Source of the DNA: Chara braunii
Lineage: Eukaryota > Streptophyta > Charophyceae > Charales > Characeae
Length of the DNA stretch: 55,912 bases
Direction of reading: 5' to 3'
NCBI GenBank assembly: GCA_003427395.1
Contig: BFEA01000164.1
Span: 2,529,528-2,585,439 of the forward strand
Shown: positions 42,879-53,244 of the stretch, in pieces
Layout of the letters: each line of letters begins with the position of its first letter
Position numbering within the stretch: the stretch's first letter is position 1
The notes under the pieces: model-generated
What the model was told of the DNA's origin: nothing
What the model saw: the letters and a program-made list of their open reading frames with translations, nothing else
The model's database searches: none
Program-made: the position numbers and the translations under genes

Positions 42879-43034
42879 AGCGAGGGCACTCAGACCTAAC
42901 CCTACAACCCTTAGCGCCTCCTTCCTTGTGCCTCTAGGGATGTTTGGGTCAATGAGAGTGCCTCACTTATCGTACACATCTCCGTCTATGCTTGACGTAA
43001 TTACCCCATCCTGTTCGTCCATTTTTCTACCATG

Positions 43035-43082
43035 GCATCTCTTCACGGTATGCCCCTTGATTTGTCAGTGGGTACAGGTGCA
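43035..43082 (-). pseudogene. Gag CCHC zinc knuckle with stop at the second Cys
   Basis: The 16-codon stretch reads CTCTH-stop-QIKGHTVKRC. Counting from the final Cys, the residues fit C-x2-C-x4-H-x4-C exactly if the TGA occupies the second Cys position; TGT or TGC to TGA is one substitution. The Gly/Gln/Arg-rich sequence 5' of it (about 43090-43440, with QNQNQFQGQ) is typical of Gag nucleocapsid regions. Broken. Confidence 0.65.
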
Positions 43083-43089
43083 CTCACTG

Positions 43090-43600
43090 TAATTTATCCA
43101 ACCTCGCCCGTATCCCCGAGCATTCCACTGTCCATCACTCCTACCAAACCCTCGGTCATAGTTATGGTTATAGCCTTAAATAGCCCTGGCCATACCCTTG
43201 GTTATATCCTTGACCGACTTGGTTAAAACTCACTTGATTATAATTCCCTGACTGAAGGCCTCCCTGATTGCCCCAGCTCCCTCCTTGTCCGTCATGTCCT
43301 CTTCCTCCAAACCCTCTTCCCCCTTGACCATTTCCTCTTCCTCTAGTTCTACCTCTACTTTATACTTGTCCGTGTCTTTGTCCTTGAAACTGATTCTGGT
43401 TTTGATTACCGCGCATCTGCTGAGCCAGCTGCGGCAATTCTCCACTCGTTCCTCGTCCTTGTGTCTGATTTGTGTTACATCCTGCTCCTTACATTTGGGG
43501 CAGCTTCGGATACAGGCCTATCTGTCCAAACCCCGGCCACTGCTTCCCTGGAAAAAATCTTGGTCATGTCCCCATAGGAGCCACTAGCCATGGGGCGAGT
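43090..43600 (-). pseudogene. Gag Gly/Gln/Arg-rich nucleocapsid region, broken
   Basis: On the minus strand the frames give QLAQQMRGNQNQNQFQGQ, GRGNGQGGRGFGGRGHDG and YNQGYGQGY-type low complexity, interrupted by stops. It resembles RGG/QG-rich RNA-binding tails and precedes the knuckle. Confidence 0.5.
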
Positions 43601-43674
43601 TGAGTAGTGGGGGTTCGTGCTTCTGTGACGCCGAACACACCAGTCTGCTGAGAGCCCTACATTTTACCAGTTTC

Positions 43675-43947
43675 TTACTTTCCCGTCGGTTGGTTCTTGG
43701 TCTTTTTCTGAGTTACTTTTGCCTTGGTTACCTGTTCCGGCTCATCTTCCTCTTCTTCCTTGTCTTTTTCATTCTCTTCCCCATATCTCCTTTTGTTCGT
43801 TGCTTGACCCATCGTTATTACCTTCCCTGGCGTCATTTGCTCCTTCGTTTCCTTGAATTGAGCCGCCATGTTGCTCAAGACTCCTCCTAAGGCTAGATCC
43901 GCCCCCTGAATTGCGCTTACCTCCTTTTTCTTCCTTTCCATTTTCAC
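43675..43947 (-). pseudogene. Gag basic/acidic linker after capsid
   Basis: A 90-codon open frame: MERKKKEVSAIQGADLALGG, then a Lys/Glu-rich run with NEKDKEEEEDEPEQ. The composition suits the spacer between capsid and nucleocapsid. It is in a different frame from 44089-44556, so a frameshift or stops separate them. Confidence 0.5.
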
Positions 43948-44088
43948 CTAATGGTGGAACACATGGTCCAAATCGTCGGATGCCAAATTCCTCTTTATCG
44001 TTTCCCAAGACGTCTTTCTTCCTGGCACACCTCCTCGTGTTAGTTCCATCGCCTCATATCCTGAGAACTTCCCCAGGAAAATAACACA

Positions 44089-44556
44089 CTACATTTCCTC
44101 CAAAAGTCCCGGGACTCTCTCTGCCATATTTTCCAAAGTCGTCGTGAACGACCCTATTGTAGTAAAATCATTTCTATTCAAATTGTGCAGATGGTCGACA
44201 GTTAGCATTCCATCCCCTAACTTGTATTTCCATTGCATTCCCTTTTTGAATTCAATCCAACTCCTTTCGGCTTCTATAACGATCTTTTCGACTTCCGGGC
44301 GGCATTCCCACCATATGTACTCATGCAATTGAGCATACTTCAAAGTCGATGTTAGTTGATTGAAGACCTGTTTCAATAACTCTAACCAGTGAGACACCCA
44401 TTCTCCTTGAAAAGATAATATTTCTATCTTTGGCAGTTGCGACCTTTTGATTGCTTTACTCTCCAGTAGTCGCACGATCTTTGCGGCTGTAATGGATCCC
44501 TGTCCTCCATTGTCATCTCCCATTTTTCCACAGTCCTCAGTCAATCTGTCATACAC
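44089..44556 (-). CDS. Gag capsid-like domain (retrotransposon gag)
   Basis: The 155-codon frame, on the minus strand, contains LPKIEILSFQGEWVSHWLELL, then QLHEYIWWECRPEVEKIVIEAERSW and IEFKKGMQWKYKLGD. These are the order and spacing of the Retrotrans_gag domain (F-G-x-W, the helical middle, and the W-x-x-FK block). It would assemble the virus-like particle. The stop at 44089 is TAG after LLEEM. It lies between the duplicated domain (44958-45803) and the zinc knuckle. A stand-alone capsid ORF is unlikely; it is a fragment of a longer Gag. Confidence 0.7.
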   Translation of the reverse strand: MYDRLTEDCGKMGDDNGGQGSITAAKIVRLLESKAIKRSQLPKIEILSFQGEWVSHWLELLKQVFNQLTSTLKYAQLHEYIWWECRPEVEKIVIEAERSWIEFKKGMQWKYKLGDGMLTVDHLHNLNRNDFTTIGSFTTTLENMAERVPGLLEEM

Positions 44557-44866
44557 ATGCAGAAACGACGGGTTTTTAGATTACCTCTCAGTTCTCTTAC
44601 TTTTCTTTTTAGTTTTTAGTCTTGGGTGTTTTACCTTTCCCAAGGTGCTATCTAAACCCTGTCCAGTCCATGGCTCTAACTTTCTTACATTTCCTCCCCT
44701 CTTATTCTCATCTCACTTTTTCCCTTGACATTAACTGGTATACACTAATTCCCTTATTTTCGCGATCCCAAGTTACTACCCCTACCGTCTAATGAGATGA
44801 TTGACATGTCAAAAACGGTCTTGATTCTATCTTTCCTGCTTTTAGATTGCTTACCAACCTACCCTT

Positions 44867-45110
44867 CCAATTTCTTCTGCAGACAACCAATCCCCTGTCC
44901 AGGAATCATACACCATACCGACCATTATAGAAATACCAAAAACACACGCCCTGATTTTCATTTCGGCCTTAAGTTTCTTCCAATAGGTCCAATTTCTTCT
45001 GCAGACAACCAATCCCCCATCCAGGAATCATACACCATACCGACCATTATAGGAATACCAAAAACACACGCCCTGATTTTCATTTCGGCCTTAAATTTCT
45101 TCCAATAGGT
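44867..45110 (+). repeat. 122-bp tandem duplication
   Basis: CCAATTTCTTCTGCAGACAA and its downstream sequence occur at 44867-44988 and 44989-45110 with only a few differences. The 3' end of the frame at 44958-45803 runs into the second copy and stops there, so the duplication altered that ORF's end. Confidence 0.9.
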
Positions 45111-45803
45111 CTGCCTCGATTCCATATGGTGGACACGAACATACCCATCTACCGTGGACAAGACTTCCTCAAATTCTTTGTTAACCAATTCTGGTCTCAT
45201 CTTCAAATACAGACAATAAAGAATCTGAGGCGTAAAGAATTCGTACCCTCCCAGAGGTACGACTATGGCGGTCTGGGCAGCTTGCGCTACATTAGCCTGG
45301 CCGTGAAAAACTTCATTAACAATGAAGTCAGGGAGGACAGCCTTGACGTAGCGGGTGGGATAAACAAAATCCGTTGTCCATCTTGCTTCTATTATCGGTA
45401 TAATTGGTCGAAATTCCCTCCACCTTTCCTCTCGAATTTTGTCCTCAAGGATTGCTCCCGTAATCAGATGATACCTGGACCGCGGTTGACTGTGTCCTAC
45501 TGCCAAATTCACGTCGTGCATCCTCAGTAAGTGCGATGAGAGATACAGGGTTGCTCGAACTATTACATACTCTTTGTCTGGAGTGTGCCCGATTGCTACA
45601 CATACAAATGTCTCTGGCCCAATCTGGGTTCCCCACCATGTGGTGATTTCTTCCTCTCTCGTGCTTAGCTCTTGGGGTAACGACATCTTTAAAGCTTGCA
45701 TGGCATGGAAAGGTAGCTCAACCCCAACTCCCTCAGTGGCGTACACCATCTTGGGTGAATTTCTGGCGGTCTGTGTAGTGCAGAAGAAAAAGACAAAAGG
45801 CAC
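44958..45803 (-). CDS. Unknown domain upstream of gag, copy A (open)
   Basis: This 281-codon open frame belongs to no family I recognise. Landmarks: MVYATEGVGVELPFHAM near the start, EEITTWWGTQIG, VRATLYLSSHLL, RYHLITGAILEDKI, PTRYVKAVLPDFIVNEVFHG, QILYCLYLKMRPEL, YVRVHHMES and GIPIMVGMVYDSW. A second, decayed version of the same domain lies immediately upstream (46025-46810) with the same order of motifs. It sits between the element leader and the capsid region, where extra ORFs of some large gypsy elements (Ogre-like ORF1) occur. No membrane span or signal peptide is obvious. The C-terminus is affected by a 122-bp duplication. Confidence 0.6.
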   Translation of the reverse strand: MPFVFFFCTTQTARNSPKMVYATEGVGVELPFHAMQALKMSLPQELSTREEEITTWWGTQIGPETFVCVAIGHTPDKEYVIVRATLYLSSHLLRMHDVNLAVGHSQPRSRYHLITGAILEDKIREERWREFRPIIPIIEARWTTDFVYPTRYVKAVLPDFIVNEVFHGQANVAQAAQTAIVVPLGGYEFFTPQILYCLYLKMRPELVNKEFEEVLSTVDGYVRVHHMESRQTYWKKFKAEMKIRACVFGIPIMVGMVYDSWMGDWLSAEEIGPIGRNLRPK

Positions 45804-46024
45804 ACAATATTTATGCGTAACTCCTACTTTGTGATAACATACCCCCTTATTTTAAATTTTATCCCTTTTTTCTTAATCCTACTCAGAAGATTTTCCTTTG
45901 CCCTCTCATTACATCTTTTTCTCTTCTTCATCGCACTCTTTTCTCCCTTCAAATTCAAGCAGGCAACGTCTTCCTTCACCTTCTTTTCTCTTCTCACCAT
46001 TAATGTCTCAGTATTCCATCCGAT

Positions 46025-46810
46025 TTAGAATATAAACCCTCTCTCTTCTTCTTCCATTTCATATTTCGTCACCCAGTCTTCAGACCACAAGTTATAGACT
46101 AACTCAAACATGATCGGAATACCATCCTCGCAGATCGCGGAGCGGACTTCCTCTTTCAATTTATCCCAGTACCCAAATTTTTATTCTATGAAATAGACTC
46201 TAGCGTACGTCTTTACGGTGACCAGTATGTTGCTAAAATCGCTTCCGGTGAGTTCGGAGCCCATCTTCAGATAAAGGCAGTAAATCATATGAGAGGTGGA
46301 GAAATCATATCCTCTATTAGGTACTTTCAGCGCTGCCTCAGCGGCCCTCTCCACTCTTTCTTGACCAGAAAACACCTCATTGACAATGAAATTTGGGAGC
46401 GTGGCTCTAATGTAACGGATCGGAAGAGTAAAATCTTTGGCCGGAAGCATTTTGATTTCCTTTATAACTCCTCCTATGTCCCTCCATGGACCTTCCCGGC
46501 TCCAGACGTTGAGTTCCGCTTCAGCCCTTTCTGTAAGTAGTAGCATATATTCTTCTTCTTCTTGACCATGGCTCGATTCATAATCATTCCAGACACGGGC
46601 AGGCAGGTAAAGGGTGACTCTTACACTACGTCATCCCTCCACTGAACTCCAACTCGTTTCTACCCACATAAATGTTTCGTTTCATAACGAATTGCCTCAC
46701 CATAATTCGCCAAATTCCGCTCTACTTTTTCCTTTTGGCAGTGTCATTTCTAGCCCATTATCGTTTCTAATTGGTGCTTCGAATCTGAAAACTTACTCTG
46801 CGTAAGGCAT
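46025..46810 (-). pseudogene. Unknown domain upstream of gag, copy A' (decayed paralogue)
   Basis: In one minus-strand frame from MPYAE (46810) the sequence parallels copy A: VRVTLYLPARVW, PIRYIRATLPNFIVNEVFSG, MIYCLYLKMGSEL, YARVYFIE and GIPIMFELVYNLWSEDW. About five in-frame stops interrupt it (four in the first 80 codons, TAA at 46181-46183). The open part is 46181-46546. Divergence from copy A is large (clearly related, about 40-50% identical over the best 80 residues by eye), so the duplication is old and may be part of the element's normal architecture. Confidence 0.65.
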
Positions 46811-47153
46811 CTTGATTGAATGCGGAGCACCTCTTTAATGACCCGTTTTCACAATTGTCAAGACAGGAGCAACCAATTAACATATTGTCTTAGTTATTAA
46901 TTTCTAGTGCTCTTACTACGGAGTACTCCTTCTTTCTCCATTATTAATAAGGACATCTTTATTGCATTTTCTTCCTATACTCTCCACGTATTTCCCTAGA
47001 CTCTTTAACTCATCCTCGTCCGATCTAAGTAAGGGTCATAATAGTCCATATTACGTTCCCCCACTCTAGATACTTTCCCCTTTCCTATTTAAATGGATTC
47101 CCTCGACCATCATTTTCAATTAGTATCGAGATAAAACCTTGACCTCGTTGTAC

Positions 47154-47488
47154 CTTCATCCCCTCTTTCGAGGAGGTTCTAAGATAATCCCCTTATGTAT
47201 CAGGTAAGAGATCAAACCGCATATCTCAACCTGGCATAGTAAGAACAATGTCATGGTGACACACAACCGATGATTTGCTGGCACATTCCGAGATATCACC
47301 GGTGGATCGGGCACATATGGCGGCGGAGAGGGAAGGGCAGGCTAAAGTGGTTGAGGAATTATAGCCATTTGTTGAGGGCGGCATGCCATGGAAGAGGATG
47401 ACACAGAATACGAACGAGAAGAATGTAGCTCAAACCGTGGTGGCGGAGCGCCATAGTGTTGTTCATACTTATAGGAATAATACGCCAT
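47154..47488 (-). pseudogene. Element leader ORF, Tyr/Pro/Ser-rich
   Basis: It begins with ATG 47488-47486, MAYYSYKYEQHYGAPPPRF, 48 codons to TAG 47344-47342. The frame then stays open for about 60 more codons (VPDPPVISRNVPANHRL) to TGA. As the first ATG-started frame after the PBS it may be the original N-terminus of the Gag or ORF1 polyprotein. No domain recognised. Confidence 0.4.
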
Positions 47489-48164
47489 CTTTTCAAGGGA
47501 CGGCGTGCGCTCACAAAAATCTTCCAGACGCCGGCGCAAACGCACCCCCTCCCATTTTTCCTCCTTTTTTTCCTCTCGCTCTTCTCTTTCCCTTGTCAAA
47601 TCAATTGGTCTTTCCGCCGCTTTCTCCTATCGTCCACCTCTCCCCCTTCCCGTTTCAGACCCGCGAGGCATTGCTAAACGTTCTATTTAAGGGAGTATCC
47701 CGGAGCTTAGTGATTAGGGTAGTACCTAATCCCGGAATACGTACGGATTCGAGGGAATCAAAAATGATTGTGTAGTATAACTACCTGCCTCATTTATCCC
47801 TAAAAATTAGAAGGTATGATTATAATCGGATAGAATTCCTCTAGACCTGTTAGCATATATTATATAATCAGACTCTTTCGTTGAAAATTCTTCTATATGC
47901 TCCTCCTTCAACGGTCAAAAGGAGCAGATATTTTGCCAGTTATCGGCATTACAACTCGCTGTGATGCTATACAGGGTGTGTCGACATGCAATCGCCTTTT
48001 CTCAAGGCACTTCTCTTTGACACAAAGTTCGTGTCAATTATTTTATCCTTACTACCTGGCGAATACTTAAACACCACTCTGCCCATTTTACTTGTCATTT
48101 TGTTAGGGCTTCAATTAACCAAACTCAGGTCCATTCACATAAGACCCCGGCAGGCAACCGAAGG
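47489..48164. other. Retroelement leader, no gene seen
   Basis: Sequence between PBS and the first ATG frame. It is AT-rich with a pyrimidine-rich part on the plus strand (about 47550-47660). A packaging or dimerisation signal is likely to lie here but cannot be identified by eye. Confidence 0.4.
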
Positions 48165-48182
48165 TCCCCGGCAACAGCGCCA
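48165..48182 (-). promoter_or_regulatory. Primer-binding site, tRNA-Asp type
   Basis: The plus strand reads TCCCCGGCAACAGCGCCA. Plant tRNA-Asp(GUC) ends TCCCCGGCAACGGCGCCA, so 17 of 18 bases match and the minus strand is complementary to the primer tRNA. It is 2 nt from a TG/CA LTR edge at 48185, the expected spacing, and fixes the element's orientation as minus. Confidence 0.8.
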
Positions 48183-48184
48183 CC

Positions 48185-48530
48185 TGTCGCGCGCGGCGGT
48201 CTTGCACCCCGTTGGGAGCGCTGAACCTCACGGTCGTGTCACGCAGGATGAATTATTAAAAAAAAAACCGTCACCACTCCGACCATGCGCGTGTGTTATA
48301 CTTCTCACGACACCCCACGACAGGTCGGGGAGCCGCGAGGTACAACTTACCTCTACCCGAGGGGCTGTCACCAGCCTCAGGTAGGCGTATCCCTGTTGAG
48401 CTACCAGCCCACATAGAAGACTTTTATATGCCTTTTTAGAGGTAGGTCGGCCGAGGGCGTTTGCTCGATCGCTGTAGCATAAAATGGGGTACACGCGGTA
48501 AGCGCCTAGAACTGACCCGTTGGATATTCA
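48185..48530 (-). repeat. 5' LTR, R-U5 and part of U3 (outer boundary unresolved)
   Basis: The LTR ends (minus strand) in CA two bases before the PBS. A TATA box is at 48421-48430. R-U5 is therefore about 215 bp and contains strong hairpins: GAGGCTG-GTGA-CAGCCCCTC at about 48357-48376 and GAGGT-AAGTTGT-ACCTC at about 48336-48352. A matching second LTR is not found in the window, so the U3 start cannot be set. TGTTAG at about 48612 (minus) is one candidate. Confidence 0.6.
48421..48430 (-). promoter_or_regulatory. LTR TATA box
   Basis: The minus strand reads CATATAAAAG, a near-consensus TATA box, about 240 bp upstream of the LTR end. Transcription would start at about 48390-48400 and run through PBS and gag. 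Confidence 0.55.
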
Positions 48531-49428
48531 AGTCGAACTTTTAAAAGGCAGTCTATTCCCGCTACTGCGTAATGTATTGTTTCCTTTACATATCAATCAA
48601 ACCATCTTTCTAACAAAGATCGTCTTATCTTTCTCATCAAAATAATATAGAAGTTAAGTTAGACATATGATGAATATGCAAGTATTACCGCCGAGAACCC
48701 TTCCCACTTTCACAAGTGTTGTGCGTCCGAGACTTTTCAACAGACCGGGTCCAGTTCATTCTATAAATCACATACAAAACAGACCTGCACAGAATAATGC
48801 AAAGACAGTTCACATGCCATGCACTAACGGAGTCAACCATCAATCAATGACTTTGTCCCTCACTTCCCAAACCATGTATAACAACATTATCTTTCCTAAG
48901 ACGTAAGCCCCACCCCCTCACATTTTTTCAAAGGACCTTTGAGAGTGGCCAGAACCATTTATGCAACGACCACAGGTGGCAGTTTTACTGACCACAGGGT
49001 TTGACTTAAGAGGTGGGTATCAAGTCAGAAGGGAAAGTTGAATCGGTAACAACCGACCTGTTATCGAAAAATAATAGAAATTTGGGTCATTTCCGTAGAC
49101 CCTCTTCCTTGAAATGTAGTAGACAAACAGGGATCTGCACACACACAGGTCAACAAAGATTCAACACCCCCACTCGATTTCCCACTCATTGATATAAAAG
49201 GGTCAAGCCCTTAGACATGGGTAATGAGCTCTGGGATTGACATCCCAGGTCACAACTCTACCTTATATCGTCTGTCACTCTCTCCTTCCTCTCAAGGAAT
49301 CTCATACCTGTGTCCTAAGTCGACTTTAGGGAAACTCATAATCCCCCTACTCTCAGTCTTTGCATTTTCTCCCTTAGAGATAAGCGCATCGTTTGGCGCT
49401 TATGTAAACGAGATAAAATTCACTCATC
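48531..49428. other. Non-coding stretch between gypsy LTR and 6.4-kb repeat
   Basis: No supported frame. Part may be U3 of the LTR. A plus-strand TATA-like GATATAAAAG at 49191-49200 points toward the 6.4-kb repeat copy 2. Confidence 0.45.
49191..49200 (+). promoter_or_regulatory. Possible TATA box upstream of 6.4-kb repeat copy 2
   Basis: GATATAAAAG followed 50-70 bp later by a pyrimidine-rich stretch (TCTCTCCTTCC). It would drive transcription into the repeat. The motif alone is weak evidence. Confidence 0.25.
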
Positions 49429-50239
49429 GTTGTGGCCTTCTATCCGTACGTCATCAACGACTATGGACTATGCGGAGGTCCTTCAGCTTCTTTCTCCCGC
49501 GGTCCTAGTTTCCTTGTTTTTTTTCCTCGATATGTAAACCTTCTTCCAACAGGAACATTGTTTTTTCCTTTCTCTTCTATTTGTGTTAACATGCTCAAGT
49601 AGTAGGTTGATACATACATGAATCTCTTGCTACTTTATCAATACAAGTATCTTCCTTCAACAAATAGTTGAGGTTCCTACAGAAACACCCTACTACTTGC
49701 TTTAGTTATTATCCTGAAAGACCTGAATGTCAACCCCCTCCCAGAGGTTAATAACGGTTTGCGTGAATAATAGGCGACCCGCACAAGAAGCTCCTACTAT
49801 CACGCGACAAGATCCTCTTCATGAGAGCATTCAGATAATCCTAACAAGGGTATCCTGTTGCCCTTCCGAAGTCGACCGTCCTGAGTCCGAGTTAGTTTAG
49901 ACAAAAGTCGGGTGATTAGAGTCTTCCTACAGGAGTACCCTCTTAGCGAGTCAGTAGAGAATCAAGTAGGTAATAGACAGACCCCGACAGAGGCCCCTCT
50001 ACTACCTTCCTTGGGTAATGAGTAATCCAGCCGTTTAAACAAGTAATAGGACGACTCCTACAGAAGCCCCCTATTACCAGTTTGGGGGTCGGACTATCAA
50101 AGGGTAAGTAAGCTAGTAGAGGAAGAGTAGAAACGGGATTTCCTATTCTCTGCAGATGGTTGGGCGGTCTTAGACACAAGCGCGTGAATAGGACGACCCT
50201 CCCTGGAACCTTCTTTCATTATTTTCTAAAAATCAGACC

Positions 50240-51345
50240 CCTCTGCCAGTCACGACGACAGTCAATCCGGTAGGGAGTAAGGTAACCCACACATGAATAT
50301 CTAGTGTGGTTTCCAAGTCAACGTTCGACACCCCTGCTCGTCACGACGACAGTCGTTACGGTAGAGAGTACCTAATTATCTCATAAGTATTTGTTAGTAT
50401 TCTTTTCCCATCAAGACGATAGTTGATCCGGTAGAGAGCACCTAATTTAGCTCATTAGTTGTTGTCACGTACCTCTTCCCATCACGATGACAGTCGATCC
50501 GGTAGAGAGCACCTAATTTAGCTCATTAGTTGTTGTCAGATACCTCTTCCCATCACGACGACAGTCGCCATGGTAGAGAGTTTCTGATCTAGTCACTAAG
50601 CTATTATTAGATACCTCTGCCCATCATGACGACAGTCGAACAGGCAGACAACAAGGTAACTCATACATGGGTACCTGAGTTAGCTCATAAGTCAGTGTCA
50701 AAACCCTCCTCCCGTCATGACGACAGTTGAACTGGTAGAGAGTAATTATGTTAGTTCATAAGTATTTGTTTGCACCCTCATCCCATGACGACGACAGAAG
50801 ATCCGGTATAGAGTTCTTAAATTAGTTCGCATGAGTTTGTTTGTACTCTCGTCACATCATCACGACAGTCGTTCCGGTAGAGAGTGCTTAGATTAGTTTA
50901 TGTGCGATTGTTTGCACTCTCGTCGCATCACGACGACAGTCGATCTGGTAGAGAGTACTTAAATTAGTTCATAAGTATTTGTTTGTACCCTAATCCCATC
51001 ACGACGACAGTCGATCCGGTAGAGAGTACTTAGATTAGTTCAAAAGTGATTGTTTGTTCCTCGTCCCATCACGACTACAGTCGTTCTGGTAGAGTGTATT
51101 TAGATTCGTTTATAAATATTCGTTTGTACCCTCGTCCCATCACGACGACAGTCGATCCGGTAAAGAGTACCTAATTAATATCGTAAGTTATTGTCAGGAA
51201 CTTTTGCCCTTCACGACGACAGTCGATGAGGCAGATAGCAAGGTAACTCACACATGAGTACCTAAGTTAGTTCGTATGTCAATGTCAGAACCCTCTTCCC
51301 GTCACGACGACAGTCGATCCGGTAGATAGCAAGGTATCTCACACA
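50240..51345 (+). repeat. 71-bp minisatellite inside 6.4-kb repeat, copy 2
   Basis: Same array as 24455-25560, with a CACGACGACAGTCGATCC core and about 15 copies in largely the same order. The array therefore predates the duplication of the 6.4-kb unit. Confidence 0.9.
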
Positions 51346-51986
51346 TCAGTACCTAATTGTCAACCCTTACTCAAGTTAGTGCATACATAATTACCCCAAC
51401 GGCGCACACATGAGCCCCCATCGCCCTACTTTGTTCTTCAAGCCTAAACAGTCCTAGATCCCTTCTTGCTTACTTTAGGTTCCTTCCTTCCATCAGGCAG
51501 GTTCTTACTTCAGTCATGTATCCTTGTTACTTTTGATAAACTTCGTCATGAAGAAAGGAAAAATAGTGTATCACTCAACCATACAGGCAGTCAAATAGAT
51601 GGGCGTAGCCTATAAGTGTCTACGAGAAAGGATTAGGTGACGCGTACCTCGTACTTCCCTCCCTCCATAAGTCCTCCTGAGTTCCGACAGAACTCCCGCA
51701 ATCGGCCTGTTTACTTGGTCACACCTAATCGTCGTTATTACTTGTCCAACCCTTAGAGTCGGTAAGCCAGAATCACCTTAATGGGAATACATCAATCATA
51801 GTTGAAGAGACAGGTCTTTTGAGGAAACCACACAATGATAAGTAGGGAGGAGGATTGAGCGGGGGTAGGCACCGTCACATAGTGATCATGTCTCTCTTCT
51901 TCCTACCACCCCATATCCTCCGTCTCTCTCCGGCTGTTGCTTTCTTTCTTATGATGAGTCAACAAATTTAATCAACAAATAATAGC

Positions 51987-52075
51987 AAAATCAATAATAA
52001 TAATAATGGTTTATTATAGTAATAATGCTAATAATGCTAATAATAATAATTATTACAATATTAGAAAAAATAACA
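51987..52075 (+). repeat. Imperfect (AAT)n tract
   Basis: Counterpart of 26169-26275 with a different length. Confidence 0.85.
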
Positions 52076-52676
52076 TCAATTCTGACTACATTTCGTCGAG
52101 GTTCTCAGGTGACTCTGTAACTAGCAAGGGATTAGGAAGAGGTGAACATTTTAATCAATGTCTCTTATGCCAAAACTTATCCCTATATCTCACTCCTTTT
52201 TCTCATTAGCTTTCGTCACACACAGTCGGGGACATTCACAGGTATGTCGTTCTGCATGCAACTCTCTACGATCATGTGCGTGTGCTTGCGGGCCTGCCTG
52301 CTTGCAAGACCGTGAGGGCGTATGCCTGTTGCTCTAAGTGCCCACCGCTTGCTGCTAGCGCCCCAATCTCCGACTTTGGACCTACGATGAGGGTGCCCGG
52401 AGTGGCTGTGGAGGCCATGATGCGTTCTCAGTGGTCTGCGGCTCCCTCATAACGCGTCGGCCTTACGCTGCACGTGCTCACGGCAACAGCATCTATGCAA
52501 CTGCTTCTTCCGAAAAAACCTCCAGGGGTGAGGTCCCGGTTGCACCTCAAGCAACCGGCGTACAACACTGTCTGAGACCAGCATTGGAAGACACCGAGAC
52601 AAATCCTCCTTGTGGATGCCCAGGCCCGCCTTCGCTTAGGCGGATACGAGGCCTGCCTAGGTCACAAGTCACTACA

Positions 52677-52743
52677 ATAACAAAAATATTAATATAATAA
52701 TAATAATTATAATCATAATATTTATTATTATAATAATAATAAT

Positions 52744-52789
<46 letters not shown>

Positions 52790-52795
52790 TCAAGG
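52677..52795 (+). repeat. (AAT/ATT)n tract, expanded
   Basis: Counterpart of 26877-26951, about 45 bp longer. Confidence 0.9.
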
Positions 52796-53244
52796 TCATG
52801 GCGAAATAGCAGATTCTCTTCCACTCCCTTACCTTGGAATTTTTGCCTCTCAATACTTTCATTACTACTTAGCTCTCCTTCTACCACCAACTTATGAAGC
52901 CATGTCACCTTCCGTCGTAGTGTAGTATGGCCCAGCGACTTTTGCGTATTATTCTATTCATGGTTAGTGCATAAGTGCTTTAGCAACACTTCACCTCTTC
53001 TCTCTAATGAGTAAATCTTTGCGAAACATGGCCGGCGGGTCCACATGCTGAATCGGGTCATGCCACAGACCGTCCCAGTGTGCGTCTCCTTTGGCTTGAT
53101 CTGAACCCGATACAACATGTCCACGACTTGCTAGCTTCAAACTGCCAAGGCCGGACTTTCGTTGTGGCACTGCCGTTTTGAGTCTGTGAGTCATGACTTC
53201 TCATACATGGACCCGACTCCTACCTGTGGGACGTGAATTTTGAC

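Larger units (their letters stand above)
35400..48530 (-). mobile_element. Decayed Ty3/gypsy LTR retrotransposon (minus strand)
   Basis: Read on the minus strand: LTR end (48185), tRNA-Asp PBS (48165-48182), leader ORF, duplicated unknown domain, gag, zinc knuckle, protease, RT, RNase H, integrase (order PR-RT-RH-IN, the Ty3/gypsy order), then a second gag-like ORF. Many stops and frameshifts of mixed type break gag and protease, and RT has lost its catalytic motif. Integrase alone is a long open frame. A matching 3' LTR is not seen before the adapter junction at 35399, so the left end is unknown. The right LTR boundary is also unresolved. Confidence 0.85.

Noticed and set aside
48310-48410. 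A functional tRNA gene on the minus strand
   Set aside because: The A-box-like start and hairpins do not give a complete cloverleaf: no canonical T-loop, no acceptor pairing; it lies inside the LTR R-U5.
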